Source: Rhodospirillales bacterium URHD0017 (lineage in GTDB: Bacteria; Pseudomonadota; Alphaproteobacteria; Reyranellales; Reyranellaceae). Taken from it: a stretch of DNA of 64,000 nt. Below are positions 17,206 through 29,305 of the stretch, piece by piece; within the stretch, counting starts at the first letter, position 1; each line of letters starts with the position of its first letter. The notes beneath the pieces were generated by a model. The model did no database searches, had not been told where the DNA came from, and saw nothing but the letters and a program-made list of their open reading frames with translations. Made by a program: the position numbers and the translations under genes. The DNA lies in assembly GCA_900110395.1 (NCBI GenBank), contig FODP01000002.1, positions 124,001-188,000 of the forward strand, written 5' to 3'.

Positions 17206-17901
17206 TCAGACCGTCATGTGACGGCGCACCGCCTCGGTATCGAAGGTCTCGCGCGTTCCCGCCATCACGATCTCGCCGCGGTCCATCACGGCGAAATCGT
17301 CGGCCAGCTCATGGGCGAAATCGAGATACTGCTCGACCAGCAGGATCGCCATGTCGCCGCGCTGGCGCAGGAAAGTGATGGCGCGGCCGATGTCCTTGAT
17401 GACCGACGGCTGGATGCCTTCGGTCGGCTCGTCGAGCACCAGGAGCTTCGGCCGCATGGTGAGCGCACGGCCGATCGCGAGCTGCTGCTGCTGGCCGCCC
17501 GACAGGTCGCCGCCGCGGCGGCGCAGCATCGACTGCAACACCGGGAAGAGCTCGAACACCTCGTCCGGCACCTTCTTGTGGTCGCGGCTGACCGGCGCGA
17601 AGCCGGTCTCCAGGTTCTCCTTCACCGTGAGCAATGGGAAGATCTCGCGGCCCTGCGGCACCAGGGCCACGCCGCGCCGCGCCCGCTCGTAGGGCGGCAG
17701 GCGCGAGACGTCGGCGCCGTCCAGCGCGATCGATCCCGAGGCGATCGGCTGCAGGCCGCAGATGGCGCGCAGAAGGCTGGTCTTGCCGACGCCGTTGCGG
17801 CCCAGCAGGCAGGTGACGCGGCCGATGTTGGCGCTGAGCGACACCGAGCGCAGCGCCTGGGCGGCGCCGTAGAAGAGATCGACGTTGTGGACCGCGAGCA
17901 T
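17206..17901 (-). CDS. urtE: Urea ABC transporter, ATP-binding subunit UrtE
   Basis: The 231-residue LivF-type ATPase has Walker A LGRNGVGKTS, signature LSGGQQQQLAIGRAL and Walker B LLVLDEPTEG. It is the last gene of urtABCDE and starts 3 bp after the urtD stop. Context, rather than sequence alone, separates it from branched-chain amino-acid LivF: the operon contains the urea-binding protein UrtA and adjoins urease. It powers urea uptake at the inner membrane. Confidence 0.95.
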   Translation of the reverse strand: MLAVHNVDLFYGAAQALRSVSLSANIGRVTCLLGRNGVGKTSLLRAICGLQPIASGSIALDGADVSRLPPYERARRGVALVPQGREIFPLLTVKENLETGFAPVSRDHKKVPDEVFELFPVLQSMLRRRGGDLSGGQQQQLAIGRALTMRPKLLVLDEPTEGIQPSVIKDIGRAITFLRQRGDMAILLVEQYLDFAHELADDFAVMDRGEIVMAGTRETFDTEAVRRHMTV

Positions 17902-17904
17902 CAG

Positions 17905-18666
<762 letters not shown>

Positions 18667-18676
18667 GCCCTTGTCC

Positions 18677-19795
18677 TCATGCGGGCACCCTCGCCTTGCG
18701 CGCAGTGCCGCGGTTGCGGATCTGCGACCACAGGCCGACGATGCCCTTGGGCAAAAACAGCGTGACGGCGATGAACAGCGCGCCCAGCGCAAACAGCCAG
18801 ACCTCGGGCAGCGCGCCCGTCAGGTAGGTCTTGCCGAAGTTGACGGCGAAGGCGCCGAGGATCGGACCGATCAGGGTGCCGCGGCCGCCGACGGCGACCC
18901 ACAGCACCGCCTCGATCGAATTGCCGGGCGAGAACTCGCTGGGATTGATGATGCCGACCTGCGGCACGTAGAGCGCGCCCGCGACGCCCGCCATCGCCGC
19001 CGACAGCACGAAGACGAAGAGCTTGTAACCCTCGACGCGGTAGCCCAGGAAGCGCATGCGGCTTTCGGCATCGCGCACCGCGGTCAGCGCCTTGCCGAAG
19101 CGCGAGCCGACGACGGCGCCCGAGATCACCAGGAAGATCGCGAGCGCCAGCGCCGAGGTGAAGCACAGTGTCGCGCGTGTCGCATCGGACTGCACCGAGA
19201 AGCCCAGGATGTCCTTGAAGTCGGTCATGCCGTTGTTGCCGCCAAGCCCCATGTCGTTCCTGAAGAACGCCAGCATGAGGGCGAAGGTCATGGCCTGGGT
19301 GATGATCGAGAGATAGACGCCGGTGACGCGGCTCCTGAAGGCGAACCAGCCGAGCGCCAGGGCGAGCACGCTCGGCACCAGGACGATCATGATGGCGGCG
19401 AACCAGAACTGGTCGAAGCCGTGCCAGAACCAGGGCAGCTCCTTGTAGTTCAGGAACACCATGAAGTCGGGCAGCAGCGGATTGCCGTACTGGCCGCGGC
19501 TGCCGATCTGGCGCATCAGGTACATGCCCATGCAGTAGCCGCCCAGCGCGAAGAAGGCGGCGTGGCCGAGCGTGAGGATGCCGCAGAAACCCCAGACGAG
19601 GTCGACGGCGAGCGCCAGCGAGGCGAAGCAGAGGTACTTGCCGATGAGCTGCAGCACCCACGCCGGCACGTGGAACGCGCTGCTGGCCGGCATGAGCTGG
19701 TTGAGCAGCGGCAGGATGATGCCGATCGCCAGCACGAACAGCACGGCGACGCGCAGCATCGGGCCCATGCCCTGCCAGAGGAAGCGCGTGATCAT
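18677..19795 (-). CDS. urtC: Urea ABC transporter, permease UrtC
   Basis: The 372-residue LivM-type permease has about ten membrane segments. DLVWGFCGILTLGHAAFFALGG and GLGGNNGMTDF match UrtC. Its ATG overlaps the urtB stop as ATGA, so the two permeases are translationally coupled and should be made in equal amounts. It forms the urea channel with UrtB. Confidence 0.95.
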   Translation of the reverse strand: MITRFLWQGMGPMLRVAVLFVLAIGIILPLLNQLMPASSAFHVPAWVLQLIGKYLCFASLALAVDLVWGFCGILTLGHAAFFALGGYCMGMYLMRQIGSRGQYGNPLLPDFMVFLNYKELPWFWHGFDQFWFAAIMIVLVPSVLALALGWFAFRSRVTGVYLSIITQAMTFALMLAFFRNDMGLGGNNGMTDFKDILGFSVQSDATRATLCFTSALALAIFLVISGAVVGSRFGKALTAVRDAESRMRFLGYRVEGYKLFVFVLSAAMAGVAGALYVPQVGIINPSEFSPGNSIEAVLWVAVGGRGTLIGPILGAFAVNFGKTYLTGALPEVWLFALGALFIAVTLFLPKGIVGLWSQIRNRGTARKARVPA

Positions 19796-21405
19796 TCTAC
19801 CGACCGGCCCTTCAGCGCGAACAGGCCGCGCGGCCGGCGCTGGATGAACAGGATGATGAATACCAGCACCAGGATCTTGCCCAGCACCGCGCCGGCATAG
19901 GGCTCCAGGAATTTGTTGACGATGCCGAGCGCGGTCGCGCCAACCAGAGTGCCGAAGAGATTGCCGACGCCGCCGAACACGACAACCATGAAGGAGTCGA
20001 TGATGTAGCCCTGGCCGAGGTTGGGGCTGACATTGTCGATCTGGCTCAGCGCCACGCCGGCCAGGCCGGCGATGCCGGAGCCGAGCCCGAACGTCAGCGC
20101 ATCGACGCGCGGCGTGCGGATGCCCATGGCCGAGGCCATCGGCCGATTCTGGGTGACGGCACGCATGTAGAGGCCGAGCGGCGTCTTGCGCAGCACCAGG
20201 ATCAGGGTGACGAACACCAGCAGCGAGAACACCACGATCCACAGGCGGCCGTAGGTGATGGTGAGCTGGCCCAGCTGGAAGGCGCCCGACATGAAGGCCG
20301 GCGCACCGACCTCGCGATTGGACGGGCCGAAGATCGAGCGCACGGCCTGCTGCAGCACCAGCGACAGGCCCCAGGTGGCGAGCAGCGTGTCGAGCGGCCG
20401 GCCGTACAGGAACCGGATGATGCCGCGCTCGATGGCGATGCCGACCGCTCCGGCGACGACGAAGGCGAGCGGCAGGGCGATCACCAGCGACGCGTCGAAC
20501 AGGTGCGGAAACGACGTGCGGATGATGTCCTGCACGACGAAGGTCGTGTAGGCGCCCAGCATGACCATCTCGCCATGCGCCATGTTGATCACGCCCATGG
20601 TGCCGAAGGTGATGGCAAGCCCGATCGCCGCCAGCAGCAGCACCGAGCCCAGCGAGATGCCGTACCAGACGTTCTGCGCGGCTTCCCAGCCGGCCAGCGA
20701 CTGACGGACCGAGGCGGCGGCGGCGGTGGCCGCGGCCTTCACGTCGGGATCGGACGCGCCGTTGATGGCGGCCTGCAGGACGGAGAGCGCATCGCGGTTG
20801 CCCTTGTCGCGCACGACCTCGAGGGCCGCGAGCTTGTCCTGCTTGGAGGCATCGGAGACCAGCACGACGGCCGCGCGCGCCTCCTGGAAGGCCGTCTTGA
20901 TGCGCGCATCCTTCTCGCCGGCGATCGCCGCATCGAGCGCTGCAAGCGCTGCCGGATCGGGCCGCTTGAACAATGAATCGGCTGCATCGCGCCGCACCCG
21001 CGGATCGGGGCTCATCAGCGTGAGCGAGCCCACGGCGGCCTCGATGACGCCGCGCAGCCGGTTGTTGACGCGCACGCGGTCGAGCTCGGCCTCACTGCCC
21101 GTGCCGGCCGGCTTGCCGCTGATGGCCTCGGTTAGGGCGAGCTGATTGCCGTCGGGCTTGCCGATCACCACGGCGTTGTCCGACTTGCGGAGGTAGAGCT
21201 GGCCCGCGCCCAGCGCCTCGAGGATGGGCGCCGCGCGGGCATCGCCGGACGCCGCCAGCGCGCCGACGGCGGTCTCGCGGTCGCCGAAGCTGCCGGTGGT
21301 GAGGTTGGTCACGAGGGCCGAAAGGTCGGCAGCCAGGGCCGTCGCGGCGATCAACACCGCGGCCAGCGCCGACGACACCCCCGCTAGCAGGCGCAGGAAA
21401 AACAT
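19792..21405 (-). CDS. urtB: Urea ABC transporter, permease UrtB
   Basis: The 537-residue protein has a signal peptide, then about 200 periplasmic residues with HEAT-like helical repeats, then a LivH-type permease with about eight membrane helices (INMAHGEMVMLGAYT, FGVGNLFGT-like loop). The extra periplasmic domain is normal for UrtB and separates it from amino-acid LivH proteins. A hairpin lies between urtA and this gene. Pairs with UrtC. Confidence 0.95.
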   Translation of the reverse strand: MFFLRLLAGVSSALAAVLIAATALAADLSALVTNLTTGSFGDRETAVGALAASGDARAAPILEALGAGQLYLRKSDNAVVIGKPDGNQLALTEAISGKPAGTGSEAELDRVRVNNRLRGVIEAAVGSLTLMSPDPRVRRDAADSLFKRPDPAALAALDAAIAGEKDARIKTAFQEARAAVVLVSDASKQDKLAALEVVRDKGNRDALSVLQAAINGASDPDVKAAATAAAASVRQSLAGWEAAQNVWYGISLGSVLLLAAIGLAITFGTMGVINMAHGEMVMLGAYTTFVVQDIIRTSFPHLFDASLVIALPLAFVVAGAVGIAIERGIIRFLYGRPLDTLLATWGLSLVLQQAVRSIFGPSNREVGAPAFMSGAFQLGQLTITYGRLWIVVFSLLVFVTLILVLRKTPLGLYMRAVTQNRPMASAMGIRTPRVDALTFGLGSGIAGLAGVALSQIDNVSPNLGQGYIIDSFMVVVFGGVGNLFGTLVGATALGIVNKFLEPYAGAVLGKILVLVFIILFIQRRPRGLFALKGRSVE

Positions 21406-21435
21406 GACTTTGACGAATAACCCGGAGATGAGAAC

Positions 21436-21457
21436 GGGGCGACTCGAAAGTCGCCCC
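21436..21457 (-). terminator. Hairpin between urtA and urtB
   Basis: A perfect 9-bp GC-rich stem (GGGGCGACT / AGTCGCCCC) closes a CGAA tetraloop. No U-run follows in either direction, so it is more likely an mRNA-stabilising or attenuating hairpin that raises the binding-protein dose over the permeases than a full terminator. Confidence 0.75.
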
Positions 21458-21483
21458 GCCCCTGTGAGTTTAGCGTATGGGGC

Positions 21484-22776
21484 TTACTTGCCCTTGCCGC
21501 CGCACTTGCCCGTGACGACGTTGAAGTTGCCGCAGTTCATGGGCTTGCGCCAATCGGCGATCAGGTCCTTCGAGTCCGGCAGGTAGGGCGACCACTCCTC
21601 GGCGACCACCGTGCCGGAAGTCTGCCACACCGTGTCGAACTGGCCGTTGCCCTGGATCTCGCCGATCAGGACCGGCTTGGTGATGTGGTGGTTCGGCATC
21701 ATCGCCGAGAGGCCACCCGACAGGTTCGGCACCGCGATGCCGATCATGGCGTCGATCACCTTGTCCGGATCCGTCGTGCCGGCCTTCTTGACCGCCTCGA
21801 TCCACATCGCAAAGCCGATCACGTGGGCTTCCATCGGATCGTTGGTCACGCGCTTCGGATTCTTGGTGAAGGCCTGCCAGGTCTTGATGAACGCCTCGTT
21901 GGTCGGGTTCTTCACCGACTGGAAGTAGTTCCAGGCGGCGAGATGGCCGAGCAGCGGCTTGGTGTCGATGCCGGCGAGCTCTTCCTCACCGACCGAGAAC
22001 GCCACCACCGGGATGTCCTTGGCCTTGATGCCGGCGTTGCCCAGCTCCTTGTAGAACGGAACGTTGGCGTCGCCGTTGATGGTCGACACGACGGCGGTCT
22101 TCTTGCCGGCCGAGCCGAACTTCTTGATATCCGCCACGATCGACTGCCAGTCGGAGTGACCGAACGGCGTGTAGTTGATGAGGATGTCTTCCTGCTTGAC
22201 GCCCTTCTGCTTGAGGTACGCCTCAAGGATCTTGTTGGTCGTGCGCGGATAGACGTAGTCGGTGCCGGCCAGGACCCAGCGCTGCACCTTCTCGTTGTTC
22301 ATCAGGTAGTCGACGGCCGGAATGGCCTGCTGGTTCGGCGCGGCGCCCGTGTAGAACACGTTGCGCGAGCTCTCCTCACCTTCGTACTGCACCGGGTAGA
22401 ACAGGATGCCGTTCAGCTCCTCGAACACCGGCAGCACCGACTTGCGGCTGACCGAGGTCCAGCAGCCGAACACCGCGGCGACCTTCTCCTTCTGCAGGAG
22501 CTCGCGCGCCTTCTCGGCGAACAGCGGCCAGTTCGACGCCGGATCGACGACCACGGCCTCGAGCTTGCGGCCGAGCACGCCGCCCTTCTTGTTCTGCTCC
22601 TCGATCAGCATCAGCATGACGTCCTTCAGCGTCGTCTCGCTGATCGCCATCGTGCCCGACAGAGAATGGAGCACGCCGACCTTGATCGGCGCCCCTTGCG
22701 CCAGGGCGCTGCCCGCGGCGCCGGCCAACAGGCCGGCGGCGACCATGCCTGTCTTGAGGATCGATCCCAACTTCAT
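21484..22776 (-). CDS. urtA: Urea ABC transporter, urea-binding protein UrtA
   Basis: The 430-residue periplasmic protein has a signal peptide ending near GSALAQG, then IKVGVLHSLSGTMAISE, the classic UrtA/FmdD opening. EGEESSRNVFYTGAAPNQQ and GCWTSVSRK also fit. ATG 22776 has AAGGAG before it, so I prefer it over the upstream in-frame start at 22821. It captures urea and delivers it to UrtBC. A sigma54-type promoter precedes it. Confidence 0.95.
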   Translation of the reverse strand: MKLGSILKTGMVAAGLLAGAAGSALAQGAPIKVGVLHSLSGTMAISETTLKDVMLMLIEEQNKKGGVLGRKLEAVVVDPASNWPLFAEKARELLQKEKVAAVFGCWTSVSRKSVLPVFEELNGILFYPVQYEGEESSRNVFYTGAAPNQQAIPAVDYLMNNEKVQRWVLAGTDYVYPRTTNKILEAYLKQKGVKQEDILINYTPFGHSDWQSIVADIKKFGSAGKKTAVVSTINGDANVPFYKELGNAGIKAKDIPVVAFSVGEEELAGIDTKPLLGHLAAWNYFQSVKNPTNEAFIKTWQAFTKNPKRVTNDPMEAHVIGFAMWIEAVKKAGTTDPDKVIDAMIGIAVPNLSGGLSAMMPNHHITKPVLIGEIQGNGQFDTVWQTSGTVVAEEWSPYLPDSKDLIADWRKPMNCGNFNVVTGKCGGKGK

Positions 22777-22823
22777 CCCGCTCTCCTTTTTGTCGACGGA
22801 ATACCCCCGCCAACTGCTCAAAG

Positions 22824-22839
22824 AGCGAAAGCCGTGCCA
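22824..22839 (-). promoter_or_regulatory. Sigma54-type -24/-12 promoter of urtABCDE
   Basis: On the minus strand TGGCACGGCTTTCGCT fits TGGCACG-N4-TTGCW with one mismatch. The essential GG and GC are separated by 10 bp. It ends 47 bp before the urtA ATG. This would place urea uptake under NtrC nitrogen control. Confidence 0.7.
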
Positions 22840-22866
22840 AACCCCGCCGAGGGTCCGGGATAACCT

Positions 22867-23439
22867 TCAGTGGGCGATCAGCACGACGGCGCCGGCCGCC
22901 AGCACGACGCCACCCAGGGCGCGCACGCCAACGTCGCCCACAGCCCTGTGCACAACCCAGCCCAACCCCAGGCCGACGCCCTGCAGAAGCGCCGTCGCCG
23001 CAAGGAAGCCCAAGATGTAGCTGCCGGCCCCCTCCGGGGGCGCTTCGAGGGCATGGGCGTAGCCATGGAACCCCGCAAACAGGCCGACAACGGCCATCGC
23101 CCAGGCCACCGGCAGGCGCACCGCACCTATGATGAGACCGCCGATCACGAACACCGAGGCCAGGATGGTCGCCTCAACAAGAGGCAGTTTTATGCCTGCA
23201 AAACCGGCAGCTGCCCCGATCGCCATCATCGCCAGGAAGGCAGCCGGCACCGCGACCGTGATCACGGGTTTGCGGCCGGCCAAAAGAGCGGCCCACAGGC
23301 CGACGCCGACCATGGCCAGCATGTGGTCCAGGCCGCTGAAGGGATGCAGGAAACCCGAGGTCTCGTGGCCGGGATGGGCCAGGGCCGGACCGGCGGCCGC
23401 GAGCAGCACTGCACTCAGCCAGATCGTTTTACGCATCAT
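22867..23439 (-). CDS. ureJ: HupE/UreJ-family nickel permease
   Basis: The 190-residue membrane protein has a signal peptide (MMRK...ALA) followed by HPGHE. The HPFSGLDHMLAMVGVGLWAA motif and GFHGYAHALE contain the His/Asp residues that define HupE/UreJ nickel transporters. Six membrane segments are expected. It lies 13 bp after ureG and most likely supplies Ni(II) for urease. GGGAG lies before the double ATG. Confidence 0.93.
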   Translation of the reverse strand: MMRKTIWLSAVLLAAAGPALAHPGHETSGFLHPFSGLDHMLAMVGVGLWAALLAGRKPVITVAVPAAFLAMMAIGAAAGFAGIKLPLVEATILASVFVIGGLIIGAVRLPVAWAMAVVGLFAGFHGYAHALEAPPEGAGSYILGFLAATALLQGVGLGLGWVVHRAVGDVGVRALGGVVLAAGAVVLIAH

Positions 23440-23452
23440 CAACACTCCCCTC

Positions 23453-24075
<623 letters not shown>

Positions 24076-24079
<4 letters not shown>

Positions 24080-24507
24080 TGACGCTCCATCTCCCCGGCC
24101 AGCAACGCGAGATATCCGATGCCCATCAGCAGGCAGTATGGCGAATAGTACCGCCTGTTGCGCGTGGCAAACGGTTCGTCGCGAAAATGGCTGCGCCACG
24201 TTGGCGTATAGCCGGCGATGCCGCGCGCCACGAACACGCCGGCGATGATGTAGGTGACGGATTGGACCCAGGGCTCCTCGACGCGGCCCAGCAGCACGAA
24301 AGCCCAGAGCGCCACGGCGGCCAAAAGCCCGGCCACAGCGTAGCATTGCCAGGCCGGCGGCATGCGGCGGCGGCCGTCGCCCACGACGCTGCGCGCCAGG
24401 GCCTCCTCGCTCGTCTCGGGCCAGTTGTAGCCCAGCCCCCACAGGGCATGGATGACGGCGGCCGCGCCGACGCCCACGAACAGCAGGAAGGCGAACAGGA
24501 TCGTCAT
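24076..24507 (-). CDS. DUF3995-like four-helix membrane protein inside the urease operon
   Basis: The 143-residue protein has four predicted membrane helices (about 3-23, 55-73, 82-100 and 123-140). [11 protein letters not shown] at the end of helix 1 is typical of DUF3995, whose function is unknown. It sits between ureF and ureG with ATGA overlaps on both sides, so it is translated with them. A role in nickel or urea/ammonia handling, or in anchoring the accessory complex, is inferred from position only. Confidence 0.8.
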
Positions 24508-25208
24508 GAGCGGAACAGCCGCGTGTACTGGGTCTCGTGGCTGAGCGAGCACCAGTCGAGCAGAGGCGTCGCCGTGCCGACCTCGTCGAGCGAGGTCACG
24601 GCGAGAGCGGCCTCGATCGCCTGGCGCACGGCCGGCTCCAGGGTCGCCAGGGCGATCTGGCCGTCGCTCTGGCCGAGCGGCACGGAGCGCACGGCGGCCG
24701 AGATCAGGTTGGCGGTGAAGGCGTGCAGGTAGCCTTCGAGGGAGCGGTCGAGCGCAATGCCGTGCACGGCGGCGGCCAGCGCCACGGCGACCGGCAGCGA
24801 CAGCTCGCCCGCCAGCCGCTCGTGCACGGCGTCCAGGGCGGGATGCGGCCAGGCGGTGCGGGTGATCGACAGGAACGAGCCGCCCTGCTGGCGCGATTCC
24901 AGCGCCATCTCCGAGGTCCCGCGCCAGGCGGCGGCACGCTCGGCGATGGCGTCGAATGAGGGCCAGTCCTCGGCCTCGGCGGCGCGCCAGGCGGCGGCGA
25001 ACAGCGCGCCGTCGACGACGCCGGTGCCCAGCAGGAGGACGCTGTCCAGCCAGGTCACCAGGCTCGCGCGGTCCTTGATGAAGCCCTCTTCCACCGCGGT
25101 CTCGACACCGTGGCTGTAACTGAACGCGCCGATGGGATAGGCGGGCGACAGCCAGGCGAGCAGGCGATAGAGCTCACTGCCGGGAGCGCGCCACTCCGTG
25201 GCGCTCAT
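24504..25208 (-). CDS. ureF: Urease accessory protein UreF
   Basis: UreF of about 234 residues, recognised by [24 protein letters not shown] and the C-terminal [11 protein letters not shown]. It is a GTPase-activating partner of UreG in the UreDFG complex. The first ten codons ([10 protein letters not shown]) are read out of one arm of a palindromic repeat element, so the native N-terminus has been replaced or extended. ATG 25208 is the start nearest the conserved domain. In-frame ATGs at 25220 and 25226 are alternatives, and no clear ribosome site supports any. Confidence 0.93.
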   Translation of the reverse strand: MSATEWRAPGSELYRLLAWLSPAYPIGAFSYSHGVETAVEEGFIKDRASLVTWLDSVLLLGTGVVDGALFAAAWRAAEAEDWPSFDAIAERAAAWRGTSEMALESRQQGGSFLSITRTAWPHPALDAVHERLAGELSLPVAVALAAAVHGIALDRSLEGYLHAFTANLISAAVRSVPLGQSDGQIALATLEPAVRQAIEAALAVTSLDEVGTATPLLDWCSLSHETQYTRLFRS

Positions 25209-25256
25209 GGGCTTTGTCATCGACAAAGATGCGCCACGGAGTGGCGCGCTCCCGGC
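25179..25256. repeat. Palindromic repeat element, family B, copy 1
   Basis: Two perfect 26-bp inverted arms (25179-25204 and 25231-25256, core GAGCGCGCCACTCCGTGGCGC) flank a 26-bp loop. The loop itself contains CTTTGTC-ATC-GACAAAG. The left arm and part of the loop encode the start of UreF. It lies at the ureE-ureF junction. Confidence 0.92.
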
Positions 25257-25277
25257 AAAGACGATGACGGCAAGACC

Positions 25278-25766
25278 TCAACCATGGCGGTCCTCGTGCA
25301 GCGGGCCGTGGCGATGGCCGAGGTCGTGGTTGTGCTGGCCGTAGGCGCCGCCTTCGGGATCGAACGGCGCCTTGACCTTGCGCACCTCGGCGCCGAGGCC
25401 CTTCAGCATGTCGACGATGACGTGGTCGTCGCGGATCAGGATGCGGTCGGCAGCGATCTCGGCCGGCAGATGGCGATTGCCGAGATGCCAAGCGATGCGC
25501 GCGAAGGCGGCGGCGTCACGGCCCTTCACCTCGACCAGGTCCTCCTCGGCCGCCTTCACTTCGACGAAACCGCCCTCCTCCAGCTGCAGGCCATCACCCG
25601 TGTGGAGCACGATGGGTTCCATGAGGTCGAGCAGGAAGTCGAGGCCGCCATCGCCCAGCATGCGCAGGCGACGGCGGTAGCGGTCGTCGAACAGCAGGGT
25701 GACGGTGTCGGCGCGCTCGGCCGGCGGCCAGTGCCCGGCGCGCAGGACTTCGGTGGCGCGTTTCAT
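25278..25766 (-). CDS. ureE: Urease nickel metallochaperone UreE
   Basis: The 162-residue UreE has the usual peptide-binding N-terminal domain (TLLFDDRYRRRLRM, GLQLEEGGFVEVKAAEEDL) and a metal-binding domain with WHLGNRHLPAEI and ILIRDDHVI. The C-terminal tail is His-rich (HNHDLGHRHGPLHEDRHG) and should bind several Ni(II). The ATG at 25766 follows a palindromic element by one base, and no Shine-Dalgarno sequence is visible. Confidence 0.95.
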   Translation of the reverse strand: MKRATEVLRAGHWPPAERADTVTLLFDDRYRRRLRMLGDGGLDFLLDLMEPIVLHTGDGLQLEEGGFVEVKAAEEDLVEVKGRDAAAFARIAWHLGNRHLPAEIAADRILIRDDHVIVDMLKGLGAEVRKVKAPFDPEGGAYGQHNHDLGHRHGPLHEDRHG

Positions 25767-25767
25767 G

Positions 25768-25905
25768 GCTGGGAGCGCGCCACTCCGTGGCGCTCATGTT
25801 CATGCTCTCTTGGACCGCGCGCATCCTGCGCGCTCACGATCATGAGCGCGCAGGATGCGCGCGGTCCGGAAGAATATGAGCGCCACGGAGTGGCGCGCTC
25901 CCAGC
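25768..25905. repeat. Palindromic repeat element, family B, copy 2 (split by family C)
   Basis: Perfect 30-bp inverted arms (25768-25797 and 25876-25905) share the family B core with copy 1. The interior holds a complete palindrome of a different family. It fills the ureBC-ureE junction, 12 bp after the ureBC stop. Confidence 0.92.
25812..25867. repeat. Palindromic repeat element, family C, nested in family B
   Basis: Perfect 25-bp inverted arms (25812-25836 and 25843-25867, core GGACCGCGCGCATCCTGCGC) separated by 6 bp. The arms differ in sequence from family B. The nesting implies that it inserted into the older element. Confidence 0.9.
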
Positions 25906-25917
25906 AATGAGTCATGG

Positions 25918-27963
<2,046 letters not shown>

Positions 27964-27983
27964 CGGTCGGTTTCCTTGCGACT

Positions 27984-28105
27984 TTCCTCCCCAACGCAGT
28001 TGGGGAGGTGCCCCGAAGGGGCGGAGGGGTCATGGGCTGCGGACGAGGACTCATGACCCCTCCGGCCCTTCGGGGCACCTCCCCACGCGGAGCGTGGGGA
28101 GGAAG
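27984..28105. repeat. Palindromic repeat element, family D
   Basis: A 122-bp inverted repeat at the ureA-ureBC junction. Arms contain GGGGAGGTGCCCCGAAGGGG and GGAGGGGTCATG, each with a smaller hairpin at its outer end. The central 16 bp is unpaired. Such a structure should form in the operon mRNA. Confidence 0.9.
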
Positions 28106-28113
28106 AAGATGAC

Positions 28114-28416
28114 TCAGCGAATAGGAGCATGGACGGTGACGAGCTTGGTGCCGTCGGGGAAGGTCGCCTCGACCTGGATCTCCTCGATGATGTCGGCCAC
28201 GCCTTCCATCACCTGCTCGCGGCGCAGCACGTGAGCGCCGGCCTGCATGAGATCGGCCACCGAGCGGCCGTCACGCGCGCCTTCGACGACGAAGTCTGTG
28301 ATCAGCGCGATCGCCTCGGGGTGGTTGAGCTTCACGCCGCGCTCGAGGCGGCGGCGGGCGACGTTGGCCGCCATGGCGACCAGAAGCTTGTCCTTTTCAC
28401 GCGGCGTCAGATTCAT
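28114..28416 (-). CDS. ureA: Urease gamma subunit
   Basis: The 100-residue UreA begins [17 protein letters not shown] and ends [11 protein letters not shown], both hallmarks of the gamma subunit. Length equals the family norm. It assembles with the fused UreBC product. GGGGGAAACG before the ATG is a weak ribosome site. It lies 43 bp after ureD and is separated from ureBC by a palindromic element. Confidence 0.97.
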   Translation of the reverse strand: MNLTPREKDKLLVAMAANVARRRLERGVKLNHPEAIALITDFVVEGARDGRSVADLMQAGAHVLRREQVMEGVADIIEEIQVEATFPDGTKLVTVHAPIR

Positions 28417-28459
28417 CGATCGTTTCCCCCGGGACTCGTCTCGACTATAAGAGGCTGCA

Positions 28460-29275
28460 TCAAACATGCCAGACTCGCGGCAGGCGTCGGCCGCGAAAAA
28501 CGGTGAGAAAGCGGATGGCGGCATGACGCACCATCGTCGCCTCGCCCAGCAGACGAGCCACCATCACGCCGTTGACCAAAGTGACGCCGGCACGCACGTC
28601 GGTCGCCGCCTCGAGAAGAGCTCGCGCCTTCTCGAACTGCGGCTGCGGCTCGTCCCACACGCCGATCATGGTGGCGAGCGCGTTGGCCGTGCCGAAGCCC
28701 GCGCCGGCCGGCGTCTGGCCTTCGACGCGCAAGGTGTCGGTCCACGCCAGACGGCTGGTGCGTCGCACCGACCATGAATCGAGCAGCAGGCCGCTGGTAA
28801 AAGTCTCGCCCGAGGCGGCGCGGCCCAGCACGACCATCTCGCAGGCGAGCAGCGCGCCGCCCGGCTCGACCTCGGCCACGGTGCGGCGCTTCAGCCGCGC
28901 GCCCTCGAACACGATGGTCTCCTGCGGCAGCCACTCCAGGTCAGCCCCCTCGGCGACACGCACCGCGACATCGATGGCGCAATGGCCGCCGCCCTTGGCC
29001 GCCCGGTAGATCTTCTCGGCCGCCTGGGTGGTGGCGACGGCCGTCGCCCCGGGGCCGATTTCGACCGCCATTTTCAGCGAATCGCCGTCGGTCACCCCGC
29101 CCGAGGTCGTCAAAAGGACGGCCTGCGGCGGTTCCCCGGGCTCGGACTGAGGGAACAAAACCCGGCAGGGATCGCGTTGATAGAGGTCGCTGAGCCGCGT
29201 CCGGCCGTCCCGCAGGTCGAAGGCGACACGGCTTTCGCCGGAGGCGCGTTGCAGGCGGGGGGAACTGGTCGTCAT
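28460..29275 (-). CDS. ureD: Urease accessory protein UreD
   Basis: The 271-residue UreD scaffold binds apo-urease and recruits UreF and Ure[40 protein letters not shown] and the [12 protein letters not shown] stretch are conserved. It leads the urease operon. ATG 29275 fits homologues; the frame is open much further upstream but only as antisense of greB. The divergent greB starts 30 bp away, so its promoter must be very compact or lie within greB. Confidence 0.94.
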   Translation of the reverse strand: MTTSSPRLQRASGESRVAFDLRDGRTRLSDLYQRDPCRVLFPQSEPGEPPQAVLLTTSGGVTDGDSLKMAVEIGPGATAVATTQAAEKIYRAAKGGGHCAIDVAVRVAEGADLEWLPQETIVFEGARLKRRTVAEVEPGGALLACEMVVLGRAASGETFTSGLLLDSWSVRRTSRLAWTDTLRVEGQTPAGAGFGTANALATMIGVWDEPQPQFEKARALLEAATDVRAGVTLVNGVMVARLLGEATMVRHAAIRFLTVFRGRRLPRVWHV

Positions 29276-29305
29276 CGGCCACGACTTGATAGAGTAGGTG
29301 TCGAA

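Noticed and set aside
25768..25905. Possible CRISPR or tandem-repeat array in the urease region
   Set aside because: Repeats are inverted and nested, not regularly spaced direct repeats.
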